From the NCBI RefSeq assembly GCF_001551835.1, contig NZ_LODL01000040.1, positions 15,167 to 64,969 on the forward strand: 49,803 bases of DNA, given 5' to 3'. Source of the stretch: Dechloromonas denitrificans. GTDB taxonomy: Bacteria > Pseudomonadota > Gammaproteobacteria > Burkholderiales > Rhodocyclaceae. The notes below the pieces were generated by a model that was not told where the DNA came from, did no database searches, and saw only the letters and a program-made list of their open reading frames with translations. The position numbers were made by a program, and so were the translations under genes. This document shows, in pieces, positions 8,820 to 16,542 of this stretch (position 1 is its first letter; every line of letters begins with the position of its first letter).

Positions 8820-9815
8820 TCAGGCTCCGCCGATTTCCACGACGACTCGCCCCTTGGCGCGACCGGCGACAAACTCGGTGAAGGTGGCCGGCAATTCGTC
8901 AAAACCTATCCGGCGCGCCATCCCGGCCAGATGCGGTGGCCGCAAATCGCCGGCCAGACGCTGCCACACCCCCAGCCGGTACGGCTCCCGGATATAACCG
9001 GAGTCCACGCCGAGCAAGGAGACGCCGCGCAGAATGAAGGGCGCGACCGTCGTATTCAGGGACATGCTGGCCGCCAGGCCAATGCTGGCGATCGTGCCGC
9101 CCTGCTCCATGGTGCTGGCGATCCAGGCCAGAATATCGCCCCCCAGATTGTCGACCGCGCCAGCCCAGCGAGCCCGGTCGAGCGGGCGAATCTTCGTCAG
9201 GTCGAGGCTTTGCCGCAGCATGACCTCGGCCGCCCCCAGTTCGCGCAGGTAGTCGGCCTCGCTTTCCTTGCCGGTCAGGGCGACGACGTGATAACCCAGC
9301 TTGGCCAGCATATCGACGGCCAGGCTGCCGACTCCGCCAGTCGCCCCGGTCACGATGACCGGTCCCTTGTCGGGCCGCAGACCGTTCTCTTCCATGCGGA
9401 CGATGCCCAGCGCCGCGGTAAAGCCGGCGGTACCGAGCGCCATCGCATCGAACAGCGACAGGCCGGCGGGCAATGGCACCACCCAGTCGCCGGGGACGCG
9501 AGCGATTTCGGCATAGCCCCCATGATGCGCGACACCGATATCGAAGCTGGTGGCAATGACCGGATCACCCGGCTTGAAACGTCGATCGACGCTGCTGATG
9601 ACGACACCGGACAGATCGATCCCACCGACACACGGAAAGCGCCGGATGATCTTGCCGGCCCCGGTCGCGGCCAGCGCGTCCTTGTAGTTGACGCTCGAAT
9701 AGGCAACCCGGATGGTGACCTCGCCGGCATCCAGCTGGCTTTCGTCCATCCGGACAAAACCGCTGCTCACCTTGCCGTCACGTTCCTCAATCAGCAGTGC
9801 ATTGAAGGACTCCAT
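8820..9815 (-). CDS. acuI: Acrylyl-CoA reductase, AcuI/YhdH family (NADPH)
   Basis: 331 residues, a zinc-free medium-chain dehydrogenase/reductase. Features of the AcuI/YhdH branch are AYSSVNYKDALA near the N-terminus and the nucleotide-binding VTGATGGVGSLAVDML. AcuI reduces acrylyl-CoA to propionyl-CoA with NADPH. ATG 9815 was chosen because GAGGAG lies just upstream and because it starts directly in the family consensus; a GTG four codons upstream is possible. It is probably first in an operon with the response regulator and prpE. A strong palindrome lies 31-55 bp upstream and is a candidate operator. Confidence 0.88.
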   Translation of the reverse strand: MESFNALLIEERDGKVSSGFVRMDESQLDAGEVTIRVAYSSVNYKDALAATGAGKIIRRFPCVGGIDLSGVVISSVDRRFKPGDPVIATSFDIGVAHHGGYAEIARVPGDWVVPLPAGLSLFDAMALGTAGFTAALGIVRMEENGLRPDKGPVIVTGATGGVGSLAVDMLAKLGYHVVALTGKESEADYLRELGAAEVMLRQSLDLTKIRPLDRARWAGAVDNLGGDILAWIASTMEQGGTIASIGLAASMSLNTTVAPFILRGVSLLGVDSGYIREPYRLGVWQRLAGDLRPPHLAGMARRIGFDELPATFTEFVAGRAKGRVVVEIGGA

Positions 9816-9845
9816 AGCGCTCCTCACTCCTCGGGAAATAAATTG

Positions 9846-9870
9846 TATTCATAATTACGGATTATGAATA
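9846..9870. promoter_or_regulatory. Perfect 10+10 bp palindrome between acuI and the NlpC gene
   Basis: Arms TATTCATAAT (9846-9855) and ATTATGAATA (9861-9870) are exact reverse complements around TACGG. The site is AT-rich in GC-rich surroundings and sits in the divergent promoter region, 31-55 bp before acuI and about 67-91 bp before the NlpC/P60 gene. It looks like the operator of a dimeric regulator. It does not match Fur or FNR consensus, so the regulator is unknown. Confidence 0.65.
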
Positions 9871-9936
9871 TAGTTGCAGTCGCTGATTTTTTCAGCATCT
9901 TTACAGGTCAGTGTTTTTGAAATACATTCGCGAGCT

Positions 9937-10443
9937 ATGCATAAAGTTCTAGCTTCCATATCACTTTCCGTCGCCCTGCTGGTCGGCGGTATCGGTGCGG
10001 TCTCCGCTGCCGAGCAGGTGCGCAAGGAAGAACAACTTTCCTTCCTTGAACGTTACACCAATGCCGCACAGGATGTCATTCTGCAAGGCCTGAAACTGGT
10101 CGGCGTCCGTTACCGCCTGGGTGGCAACGACGAAGACAGCGGCCTCGATTGCAGCGGCTTCGTGCGCCTGGTTTTCAAGGACAGCATCGGCGCCTCCCTG
10201 CCCCGCACCGCTCACGAAATGAGCGAAGTCGGCCAGCGCATCGACACCAGCCAGCTCAAGCCGGGCGATCTGGTGTTTTTCAACACCATGCGTCGCACCT
10301 TCTCGCATGTCGGTATCTATCTTGGCGACAACCATTTCCTGCACGCCCCGCGCACTGGGGCCGAAGTTCGGGTCGAGAGCATGGAAAGCAGCTACTGGGT
10401 AAAACGCTACAACGGCGCCCGTCGGATCATCGACGGCAACTGA
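9937..10443 (+). CDS. Exported NlpC/P60 (C40) peptidoglycan hydrolase
   Basis: 168 residues. A signal peptide (about 1-25, ending AVSAA) is followed by an NlpC/P60 domain with the catalytic triad visible: C72 in DCSGF, H124 in FSHVGIYLG and H136 in FLHAPR. Such enzymes cut peptide stems of peptidoglycan in the periplasm, usually the gamma-D-Glu to diaminopimelate bond. ATG 9937 is chosen because it gives a clean signal peptide; earlier in-frame starts add a non-conserved leader. A strong terminator follows, so it appears to be monocistronic. It shares its promoter region with acuI. Confidence 0.9.
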   Translation: MHKVLASISLSVALLVGGIGAVSAAEQVRKEEQLSFLERYTNAAQDVILQGLKLVGVRYRLGGNDEDSGLDCSGFVRLVFKDSIGASLPRTAHEMSEVGQRIDTSQLKPGDLVFFNTMRRTFSHVGIYLGDNHFLHAPRTGAEVRVESMESSYWVKRYNGARRIIDGN

Positions 10444-10446
10444 GCG

Positions 10447-10472
10447 ATGCGGCGATTACGCCGCATTTTTTT
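10447..10472 (+). terminator. Rho-independent terminator after the NlpC/P60 gene
   Basis: ATGCGGCG (10447-10454) and CGCCGCAT (10459-10466) form a perfect 8-bp stem with loop ATTA, followed by a run of T. It begins 4 bp after the stop codon. Confidence 0.9.
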
Positions 10473-10483
10473 CGCCCACTTGC

Positions 10484-10502
10484 AATAACGTTTCTCATTT
10501 GC
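10484..10502 (+). promoter_or_regulatory. Candidate Fur box upstream of fbpA
   Basis: The 19-mer agrees by eye at 12 of 19 positions with the Fur consensus GATAATGATAATCATTATC, including the ATAA and TCATT blocks of the two half-sites. It lies 51-69 bp before the fbpA start. Iron repression of an iron-uptake gene is expected, and a similar site lies before fbpC. Confidence 0.4.
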
Positions 10503-10552
10503 ATACACTGGCGACTCCATCAAATCTGCTGCATGCCACAGGAGTCTGCCCC

Positions 10553-11557
10553 ATGAAGTTGAAGCTGTCCCTCGCCGCACTCGCCATCCTCGCCACCTCG
10601 GCCCAGGCAAGCGAACTGAATCTGTATTCGGCTCGCCACTACCAGACGGATGAAGCCCTGTACGCCAACTTCACCAAGCAGACCGGCATCAAGATCAATC
10701 GCATCGAAGGCAAGGAAGACGAGTTGCTGGAACGCATCCGCAACGAAGGCAGCAACAGCCCGGCCGATATTTTCCTGACCGTCGATGCAGCGCGCCTGGC
10801 CAAGGCCCACGAACTGGGCCTCTTTGCCCCGGTCGCCTCGAAGACGCTGGAAACCCGCATTCCGGCCCATCTGCGTACCGAAGACTGGTTTTCCTTCTCG
10901 ACCCGGGCCCGGGTCATCGTTTACAACAAGGCCAGCGTCAAGGCCGAAGATGTCCAGAATTACGAAGACCTGGCCAACCCGAAGCTGAAGGGCAAGTTCT
11001 GCTCGCGCTCCGGGTCGCACCCGTACAACCTGTCGCTGATGGCCTCGGTCATCGCCAACCAGGGGGAAGCCAAGGCCGAGGAATGGGCCAAGGGCATGGT
11101 GGCCAATTTTGCCCGTGCCCCGAAGGGTGGCGACACCGACCAGATCAAGGCGGTAGCGGCCGGCGAATGCGGCGTCGCTGTCTCCAATACCTACTATGTC
11201 GCCCGACTGCTGCGGTCGACCAAGCCGGAAGAGCAAAAAGCGATGGAAAAAGTCGGCATCATCTGGCCCAACCAGAAGACGACCGGCACCCACATCAACG
11301 TTTCTGGCGGCGGCATGCTGAAGACCGCCCCGAACAAGGCCGCTGCCGTGCAGTTCCTCGAATACCTGGCCTCCGACGAAGCCCAGCGTTATTTCGCCGA
11401 TGGCAACAACGAATGGCCGGCTGTCGATAGTGTCAAGGTCGCCAACCCAGCCCTCGACGCACTGGGCAAATTCAAGGCGGACAAACTGCCGGTCAAGAAC
11501 CTCGCCATGTACCAGGCCAAGGCCCAGATCATCTATGACCGGGCCGGCTTCAAGTAA
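10553..11557 (+). CDS. fbpA: Fe(III) ABC transporter substrate-binding protein
   Basis: 334 residues. The signal peptide ends at SAQA (about residue 18), and the mature protein opens with LNLYSARHYQTDEALY, typical of the FbpA/FutA/IdiA ferric-binding family. The paired tyrosines of the iron site are seen in NTYYVARLL. The protein binds ferric iron in the periplasm and delivers it to the FbpB permease. ATG 10553 follows AGGAG. The cognate permease and ATPase genes are present, but the permease is on the other strand and an ankyrin gene separates it from fbpA. A candidate Fur box lies upstream. Confidence 0.92.
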   Translation: MKLKLSLAALAILATSAQASELNLYSARHYQTDEALYANFTKQTGIKINRIEGKEDELLERIRNEGSNSPADIFLTVDAARLAKAHELGLFAPVASKTLETRIPAHLRTEDWFSFSTRARVIVYNKASVKAEDVQNYEDLANPKLKGKFCSRSGSHPYNLSLMASVIANQGEAKAEEWAKGMVANFARAPKGGDTDQIKAVAAGECGVAVSNTYYVARLLRSTKPEEQKAMEKVGIIWPNQKTTGTHINVSGGGMLKTAPNKAAAVQFLEYLASDEAQRYFADGNNEWPAVDSVKVANPALDALGKFKADKLPVKNLAMYQAKAQIIYDRAGFK

Positions 11558-11627
11558 GCCGCGAGGACTCGCCAAAGGGCAAGCGATAGCCTAGACTCTT
11601 CCTGGTTTTCTCCATGAAAATCAGGAA

Positions 11628-12200
11628 ATGTCAGGCAAGAATCTTTCCCCCAGCCAATTGATTGCCGCCATCCGCAGCGGCAATCTGCCGGCCGTCAGCA
11701 AGGCCCTGGACGACGGCGCCAACATCGAAGAAACGGACATGCACGGCCAGCCCGGCCTGCCTTTGCGGACCGCCTGTTTCAGCGGCAATCTGGAAATTGT
11801 CGGCGAACTTATCCGCCGCGGCGCCAACGTCAATGCACCGGGCAGTGATGGCCCGGGCATGCCCTTGCGACTGGCCCGGCGCGCCGGCCACCCGGAAGTG
11901 ATTGCCCTGCTCATCAAGCACGGCGCGGAAGTTCCGCCCGATGTGCCAGTCGACCCGCAATTGCTGTTCAATACCGCGCACCTCGAACTACTGCCGCTCG
12001 ATGCGCCGGCCCCCGAACTCCCCGTCGCCAGTACCGTCGAAGCCGAAGCTGACACGGCGCACTTCAACATCATCGAAGACATCGACATCCCGGCCAGTTA
12101 CGGTACCGATACCAATCTGCTGACCATGGAACTGCTGCGTTTCAACGAAAGCAACGCAACAGCAAACGCGCCGCCCGGCCGCCAACGGCCAGAATCCTAG
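11628..12200 (+). CDS. Ankyrin-repeat protein with conserved C-terminal motif (paralogue 1)
   Basis: 190 residues, no signal peptide, so presumably cytoplasmic. About three ankyrin repeats cover 8-102 (for example GNLEIVGELIRRGANVNAP). An acidic, proline-rich linker leads to a C-terminal segment (147-171) that aligns without gaps with residues 135-159 of the ankyrin protein at 32466-32963: E-[DE]-I, then D-T, then E-[LM]-L-R. The rest of the protein is also similar, so the two are paralogues. It lies 70 bp after fbpA on the same strand and could be co-transcribed. The function is unknown; ankyrin repeats usually bind other proteins. Confidence 0.85.
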   Translation: MSGKNLSPSQLIAAIRSGNLPAVSKALDDGANIEETDMHGQPGLPLRTACFSGNLEIVGELIRRGANVNAPGSDGPGMPLRLARRAGHPEVIALLIKHGAEVPPDVPVDPQLLFNTAHLELLPLDAPAPELPVASTVEAEADTAHFNIIEDIDIPASYGTDTNLLTMELLRFNESNATANAPPGRQRPES

Positions 12201-12201
12201 A

Positions 12202-12233
12202 CCAACGACGGCGTCAGCCGCCGCGTCAGTTGG
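12202..12233. terminator. Possible hairpin between convergent genes
   Basis: CCAAC (12202-12206) pairs with GTTGG (12229-12233), and inner GC-rich bases pair imperfectly. It spans the 25-bp gap between the ankyrin gene and fbpB and extends into the end of fbpB. There is no T-run, so termination is uncertain. Confidence 0.3.
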
Positions 12234-13881
12234 CGCTGCTGGAACTTGCCCGGCGCGAGGCCGAAATCTGCCGCGACAAGGCGATCAACGGCAACAGGCC
12301 GACCGCGACGATGGCCAGCGCCGCGGTGGACGCCTCGGCCAGGCGCTCGTCCGAAGCCAGTGTATAGGCCTGCGTCGCCAGCGTATCGAAATTGAAGGGG
12401 CGCATGACCAGCGTGGCCGGCAACTCCTTCATGACATCGACGAAAACCAGCAGGCCGGCCGTAAACAGGCTACCGCGCAACATCGGCGCATGCACCCGAC
12501 GCAGCGTTTCGCTTTGGCCGAGACCGAGGCTGCGCGCCGCGTCATCCATGCTCGGCGTGATCTTGGCCAGGCTCGATTCGACCGTGTGCAGCGCCACCGC
12601 CAGAAAACGCACCAGATAGGCGTAGATCAGCGCGGCAATGCCGCCGGTCAGCAGCAGGCCCGGGTTGTAGCCGAACCAGTGCAGCCATTGTCCGGACAGC
12701 CAGTTGTCGAGCCGGGTCACCGGGATCAGCACGCCGACCGCGATCACCGCCCCCGGCACCGCGTAGCCGAGGCCGACCAGGCGATTCAGGCCGTTGGCGA
12801 AGCCGCTTTTGGCCAGGCGTGCGCCGTAGGCCATCAGCAAGGCAAGCAGGACGCCAATGATCGCCGTCATGCCGGCCAGCACGAAGCTGTTGCGCGACAG
12901 CATCAGGAAACGCTCGCCGAACTGGGCATCCCCTTCGGTCAACGCCATCTTGAGCAGCAAAACGGCCGGCAGGATGAAACCGAACAACAGCGGCAGCGCA
13001 CAGGCCAGCGTCGCCAGCAGCGCCTTGATCCCATGCAGTTGCGCCCCGGCCATCGGGCGATTGCGGCCGGTCGTGTTGTTATAGCGGGCTCGGCCGCGCG
13101 ACACCCGTTCCGCCATCAGCAGGAAGAGGACGAAACCGAGCAGCATGGCGGCCAGCTGGGCGGCGGCGACGCGGTCGCCGAGCGAGAACCAGGCGCGGTA
13201 GATGCCGGTGGTGAAGGTATTGACCGCGAAATAGGCGACCGTGCCGTAATCGGCCAGGGTTTCCATCAGCGCCAGCGCGACACCGGCGACGATGGCCGGC
13301 CGGGCCAGCGGCAGCGAGATGGCGAAGAAGCCGCGCCACGAGCCCATGCCCAGCGTCCGCGCCGCTTCCAGCATGCCGCTGGCGCGTTCGATGAAGGCGG
13401 TACGGGCCAGCAGATAGACATAGGGATACAGGACGCAGACGAACATCAGGATCGCCCCGGGCAAGGTGCGGATGTCCGGGAACCAGTAGTCGCCGTGTTC
13501 CCAGCCGAAGGTGTCGCGCAGCGCCGTCTGTACCGGGCCGACGAATTGCAGGAAATCGGTATAGACGTAAGCCATGACATAGGCCGGCATGGCCAGCGGC
13601 AGCACCATCGCCCATTCGAAGATGCGGCGGCCGGGGAATTCATGCATCGCAGTCAGCCAGGCGGTGGCGACGCCGATCAGCCCGACGCCGCAGCCGACAC
13701 CGAGGCACAGCCACAGGGAATTCAAGATGTAGTCGGGCAACACGGTATGGACCAGATGCGCCCAGGTGTCGCTAGTGCCGCCAACAAAAAGATTGAGGCC
13801 GACGCTGGCGACTGGCAATCCTGCCAGCAAGGCGACGACGAATCCGACAATCAGCAGGGGTGAATATTGGGCGGTACGCAT
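12226..13881 (-). CDS. fbpB: Fe(III) ABC transporter permease (double-domain)
   Basis: 551 residues with about twelve hydrophobic segments in two halves, each with the binding-protein-dependent permease loop (for example EAARTLGMGSWRGFFAISLPLARPA in part, and AARSLGLGQSETLRRV). This is the FbpB/SfuB type, in which one chain supplies both membrane domains. It carries ferric iron from FbpA through the inner membrane using FbpC. Unlike the usual fbpABC operon, this gene is inverted relative to fbpA and fbpC and starts only 30 bp from fbpC, so the two divergent genes share a very short control region. Confidence 0.92.
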   Translation of the reverse strand: MRTAQYSPLLIVGFVVALLAGLPVASVGLNLFVGGTSDTWAHLVHTVLPDYILNSLWLCLGVGCGVGLIGVATAWLTAMHEFPGRRIFEWAMVLPLAMPAYVMAYVYTDFLQFVGPVQTALRDTFGWEHGDYWFPDIRTLPGAILMFVCVLYPYVYLLARTAFIERASGMLEAARTLGMGSWRGFFAISLPLARPAIVAGVALALMETLADYGTVAYFAVNTFTTGIYRAWFSLGDRVAAAQLAAMLLGFVLFLLMAERVSRGRARYNNTTGRNRPMAGAQLHGIKALLATLACALPLLFGFILPAVLLLKMALTEGDAQFGERFLMLSRNSFVLAGMTAIIGVLLALLMAYGARLAKSGFANGLNRLVGLGYAVPGAVIAVGVLIPVTRLDNWLSGQWLHWFGYNPGLLLTGGIAALIYAYLVRFLAVALHTVESSLAKITPSMDDAARSLGLGQSETLRRVHAPMLRGSLFTAGLLVFVDVMKELPATLVMRPFNFDTLATQAYTLASDERLAEASTAALAIVAVGLLPLIALSRQISASRRASSSSAN

Positions 13882-13885
13882 ACGT

Positions 13886-13904
13886 GTGAATGCGAATTAT
13901 AATC
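13886..13904 (-). promoter_or_regulatory. Candidate Fur box and -10 box in the fbpB/fbpC divergent region
   Basis: On the minus strand the 19-mer matches the Fur consensus at 12 of 19 positions by eye. It overlaps a perfect plus-strand TATAAT (13898-13903) placed 8 bp before the fbpC ATG. Binding here could shut off both fbpB and fbpC. The geometry suggests that fbpC mRNA has almost no leader. Confidence 0.4.
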
Positions 13905-13911
13905 GACCGCT

Positions 13912-15063
13912 ATGGCACAACTTCAACTAAATGGCGTCATACAGCGCTACGGCAAGCACACCATCGTCGATGGCGTTAACTTTTCGCTGGAAGCGGGCCA
14001 GATCGCCTGCCTGCTTGGCCCGTCCGGCTGCGGCAAGACGACCTTGCTGCGCTGTATCGCCGGTTTCGAAGATATCGCCGGCGGCGAGATCCTGCTGCAC
14101 GGCCAGGTGGTCAGCCGGGCCGGCCAGCGCGTCGCGCCGGAAAAGCGGCGGATCGGCATGGTCTTCCAGGACTACGCGCTGTTTCCGCACCTGACCATCG
14201 AACAGAATGTTGCCTTCGGGCTGGGCCGCAAGCCGACCGAAGATGTCCACCTGCGCGTCCGCCAGTTGCTGGCCACGGTCGGCCTCTCCGGCCAGGGCGA
14301 CAAATATCCGCACGAACTGTCCGGCGGCCAGCAGCAGCGCGTTGCCCTGGCCCGCGCCCTCGCCCCGCGGCCAGAGTTGATCCTGCTCGACGAGCCTTTT
14401 TCCAACCTCGATGTCGGCCTGCGCGAGCGGCTCTCGGTCGAGGTCCGCGAAATCCTCAAACGCGAGGGGTCGACCGCGATCATGGTTACCCACGACCAGC
14501 ACGAAGCCTTCGCGATGGCCGACGAGATCGGCATCATGTACGAGGGCCGCATCCAGCAATGGGATGTCCCCTACAACCTGTACCACCGCCCGGCCAACCG
14601 CTTTGTCGCCGACTTCATCGGCCAGGGCGTGCTGGTCGCCGGCACGGTCGGCGACAACAACAGCGTGCGCATGGAACTGGGCACGCTGATTTCCGACACC
14701 CCGGTTGAATGCAGCGAATCCTGCTCGGCCTGCGATAACGGCTGCCGCGTCGATATCCTGCTGCGTCCGGACGACATCGTGCACGACGACCACAGTCCGG
14801 TGCAGGCCGAAGTGCTGCACAAGGCCTTTCGCGGCGCCGACATCCTCTATACGCTGCGCCTGGCCAGCGGTACCGAAGTGCTGTCGCTGGTCCCTTCGCA
14901 CCACAACCATGCGCTCGGCGAAAAAATCGGCATCCGGCTCGATGCTGACCACGTCATCGCCTTCAAGAAGCATGAGGAGTGTGACGACCCGGCCTGCGAA
15001 ATCAAGCTTGAACAGCAGGCTGCCAAGCCGATTACCTGGCTGGCCGAAGACCGCGCCCGCTAA
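13912..15063 (+). CDS. fbpC: Fe(III) ABC transporter ATPase with cysteine cluster
   Basis: 383 residues. The ATPase domain (1-235) has Walker A GPSGCGKTT, signature LSGGQQQRVALARALA and Walker B LILLDEPFSNLD. The C-terminal regulatory (TOBE-like) domain is unusual: C267, C271, C274 and C278 form a C-x3-C-x2-C-x3-C cluster, with C357 and C362 further on. Such a cluster could bind iron, an iron-sulfur centre or zinc and sense metal status; this is inference. The ATPase energises ferric uptake through FbpB. It starts at ATG 13912, just after a TATAAT box. aat follows after 15 bp, so transcription may continue into the N-degron genes. Confidence 0.9.
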   Translation: MAQLQLNGVIQRYGKHTIVDGVNFSLEAGQIACLLGPSGCGKTTLLRCIAGFEDIAGGEILLHGQVVSRAGQRVAPEKRRIGMVFQDYALFPHLTIEQNVAFGLGRKPTEDVHLRVRQLLATVGLSGQGDKYPHELSGGQQQRVALARALAPRPELILLDEPFSNLDVGLRERLSVEVREILKREGSTAIMVTHDQHEAFAMADEIGIMYEGRIQQWDVPYNLYHRPANRFVADFIGQGVLVAGTVGDNNSVRMELGTLISDTPVECSESCSACDNGCRVDILLRPDDIVHDDHSPVQAEVLHKAFRGADILYTLRLASGTEVLSLVPSHHNHALGEKIGIRLDADHVIAFKKHEECDDPACEIKLEQQAAKPITWLAEDRAR

Positions 15064-15078
15064 CCCCCTGGCCGCAGC

Positions 15079-15783
15079 ATGATTCCCTTCCTCGGTCCGC
15101 TCGACCTTTTCCCGCCGGTCGATGCTGCCCGCCGGGACATGGGCGGCCTGCTCGCCGTCGGCGGCAATCTGGCGCCGGACCGTCTGCTCGACGCCTACCG
15201 GCAGGGCATCTTTCCGTGGGGCACGGTCGAGGGTCATCCGCTGTGGTACAGCCCGGACCCGCGCATGGTGCTCTTTCCCGACGAGTTCCGGCTGACCCGC
15301 TCGCTGCGCAAGACGCTGCGCAGCGGCCGTTTCGAAGTCCGTTTCGACAGCAATTTCGCCGGCGTCATCGGCGCCTGTGCCGCGACGCCGCGCCCCGGCC
15401 AGGATGGCACCTGGATTTCGCCGGAGATGATGAACGCCTACTGCCGACTGCATGAACTTGGCTGGGCACATTCGGTCGAAACCTATGACGAAGGTGATCT
15501 GATCGGCGGTCTATATGGCTTGGCCATCGGTCGCATGTTCTATGGAGAGTCGATGTTCTCTCGCCGGAGCGACGCCTCGAAGGTCGCCTTCGCTCACCTC
15601 ATCCGTCACCTTGTGGCTCACCAGTTCGGCATGATCGACTGCCAGATGCGCACCGAACACCTCGCCTCGCTCGGCGGCCGGGAAATTCCCCGGGCCGCAT
15701 TTCTTGACCGTCTGCAGGCCTTGACCGGCAGCGGCTGCGAGCGCACGAACTGGGCGACCGCCCCTGCCGTTTTCGACTGGTAA
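15079..15783 (+). CDS. aat: Leucyl/phenylalanyl-tRNA-protein transferase
   Basis: 234 residues. The family blocks GIFPWG, LWYSPDPRMVL, GESMFS and MIDCQMRTEHLASLGGREIP are all present. The enzyme adds Leu or Phe to proteins with N-terminal Lys or Arg, marking them for ClpS and ClpAP. It follows fbpC by 15 bp and precedes bpt by 3 bp, and the two transferases together make up the bacterial N-degron tagging system. Neither clpS nor clpA is in the window. ATG 15079 begins right at the conserved IPFLGP start of the family, although its ribosome binding site is weak. Confidence 0.95.
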   Translation: MIPFLGPLDLFPPVDAARRDMGGLLAVGGNLAPDRLLDAYRQGIFPWGTVEGHPLWYSPDPRMVLFPDEFRLTRSLRKTLRSGRFEVRFDSNFAGVIGACAATPRPGQDGTWISPEMMNAYCRLHELGWAHSVETYDEGDLIGGLYGLAIGRMFYGESMFSRRSDASKVAFAHLIRHLVAHQFGMIDCQMRTEHLASLGGREIPRAAFLDRLQALTGSGCERTNWATAPAVFDW

Positions 15784-15786
15784 GCC

Positions 15787-16542
15787 ATGGCCCAGCCCGA
15801 CGACGCCGCCCTGCCCTTCTCGCTGCTCCAGTTCTATGCGACCTCGCCTTACCCGTGCAGTTACCTGCCGGAACGCCAGGCCCGCTCGCAGGTGGCGACG
15901 CCGGCCCACCTGATCGACGGCGAAATCTACAGTTCGCTGGTCCGTGCCGGCTTCCGGCGCAGCGGCATTTTCACCTACCGGCCGCATTGCGACGGTTGCC
16001 AGGCCTGCACGCCGGTCCGCCTGCCGGTCGCCGACTTCCAGCCCAACCGCAGCCAGCGCCGCGCCCTGAAAAAACACTGCCACCTGGTCGCCCGCGAACG
16101 GCCGCTAATATTCTGCGACGAGCATTACGCCCTCTACGCCCGCTACCAGAACACGCGCCACGCCGGCGGCGGCATGGACGAGGACAGCCACGAGCAGTAC
16201 GCCCAGTTCCTGCTGCAGAGCCGAGTCGATACCCGGCTGATCGAGTTTTCCGAAAACGACGTGGTGCGCATGGTCAGCCTGATCGACGTTCTCGACGACG
16301 GCCTGTCCTCGGTGTACACCTTCTACGACCCCGACATTCACGGCGCCAGCTTCGGCGCCTACAACATCCTCTGGCAAATGGCCCAGTGCCAGGCCAACGG
16401 TTTGCCCTACCTCTATCTCGGCTACTGGATTGCCGAGAGCCGCAAAATGGCCTACAAAGCCAACTTCCGCCCGCTCGAGGGCCTCATCGACGGCCGCTGG
16501 CAAGCCCTGCCAGCCAGTGCCCCCGACCTGGACAACGCATGA
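15787..16542 (+). CDS. bpt: Aspartate/glutamate leucyltransferase (Bpt)
   Basis: 251 residues of the arginyltransferase-like (ATE) family. The N-terminal part has the family pattern [11 protein letters not shown] and [12 protein letters not shown], and the C-terminal part has the [13 protein letters not shown] and YLGYWI blocks. In bacteria this enzyme transfers leucine to N-terminal Asp and Glu, feeding the same degradation route as Aat. The cysteines near the N-terminus (CDGCQAC) match a conserved, possibly metal- or haem-binding element of ATE enzymes. It overlaps the next gene by 4 bp (ATGA), so the downstream envelope genes are translationally coupled to it. Confidence 0.93.
   Translation: MAQPDDAALPFSLLQFYATSPYPCSYLPERQARSQVATPAHLIDGEIYSSLVRAGFRRSGIFTYRPHCDGCQACTPVRLPVADFQPNRSQRRALKKHCHLVARERPLIFCDEHYALYARYQNTRHAGGGMDEDSHEQYAQFLLQSRVDTRLIEFSENDVVRMVSLIDVLDDGLSSVYTFYDPDIHGASFGAYNILWQMAQCQANGLPYLYLGYWIAESRKMAYKANFRPLEGLIDGRWQALPASAPDLDNA

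Noticed and set aside
13927..15471. 514-codon frame antisense to fbpC and aat
   Set aside because: Both opposite genes have clear motifs; this frame has none.
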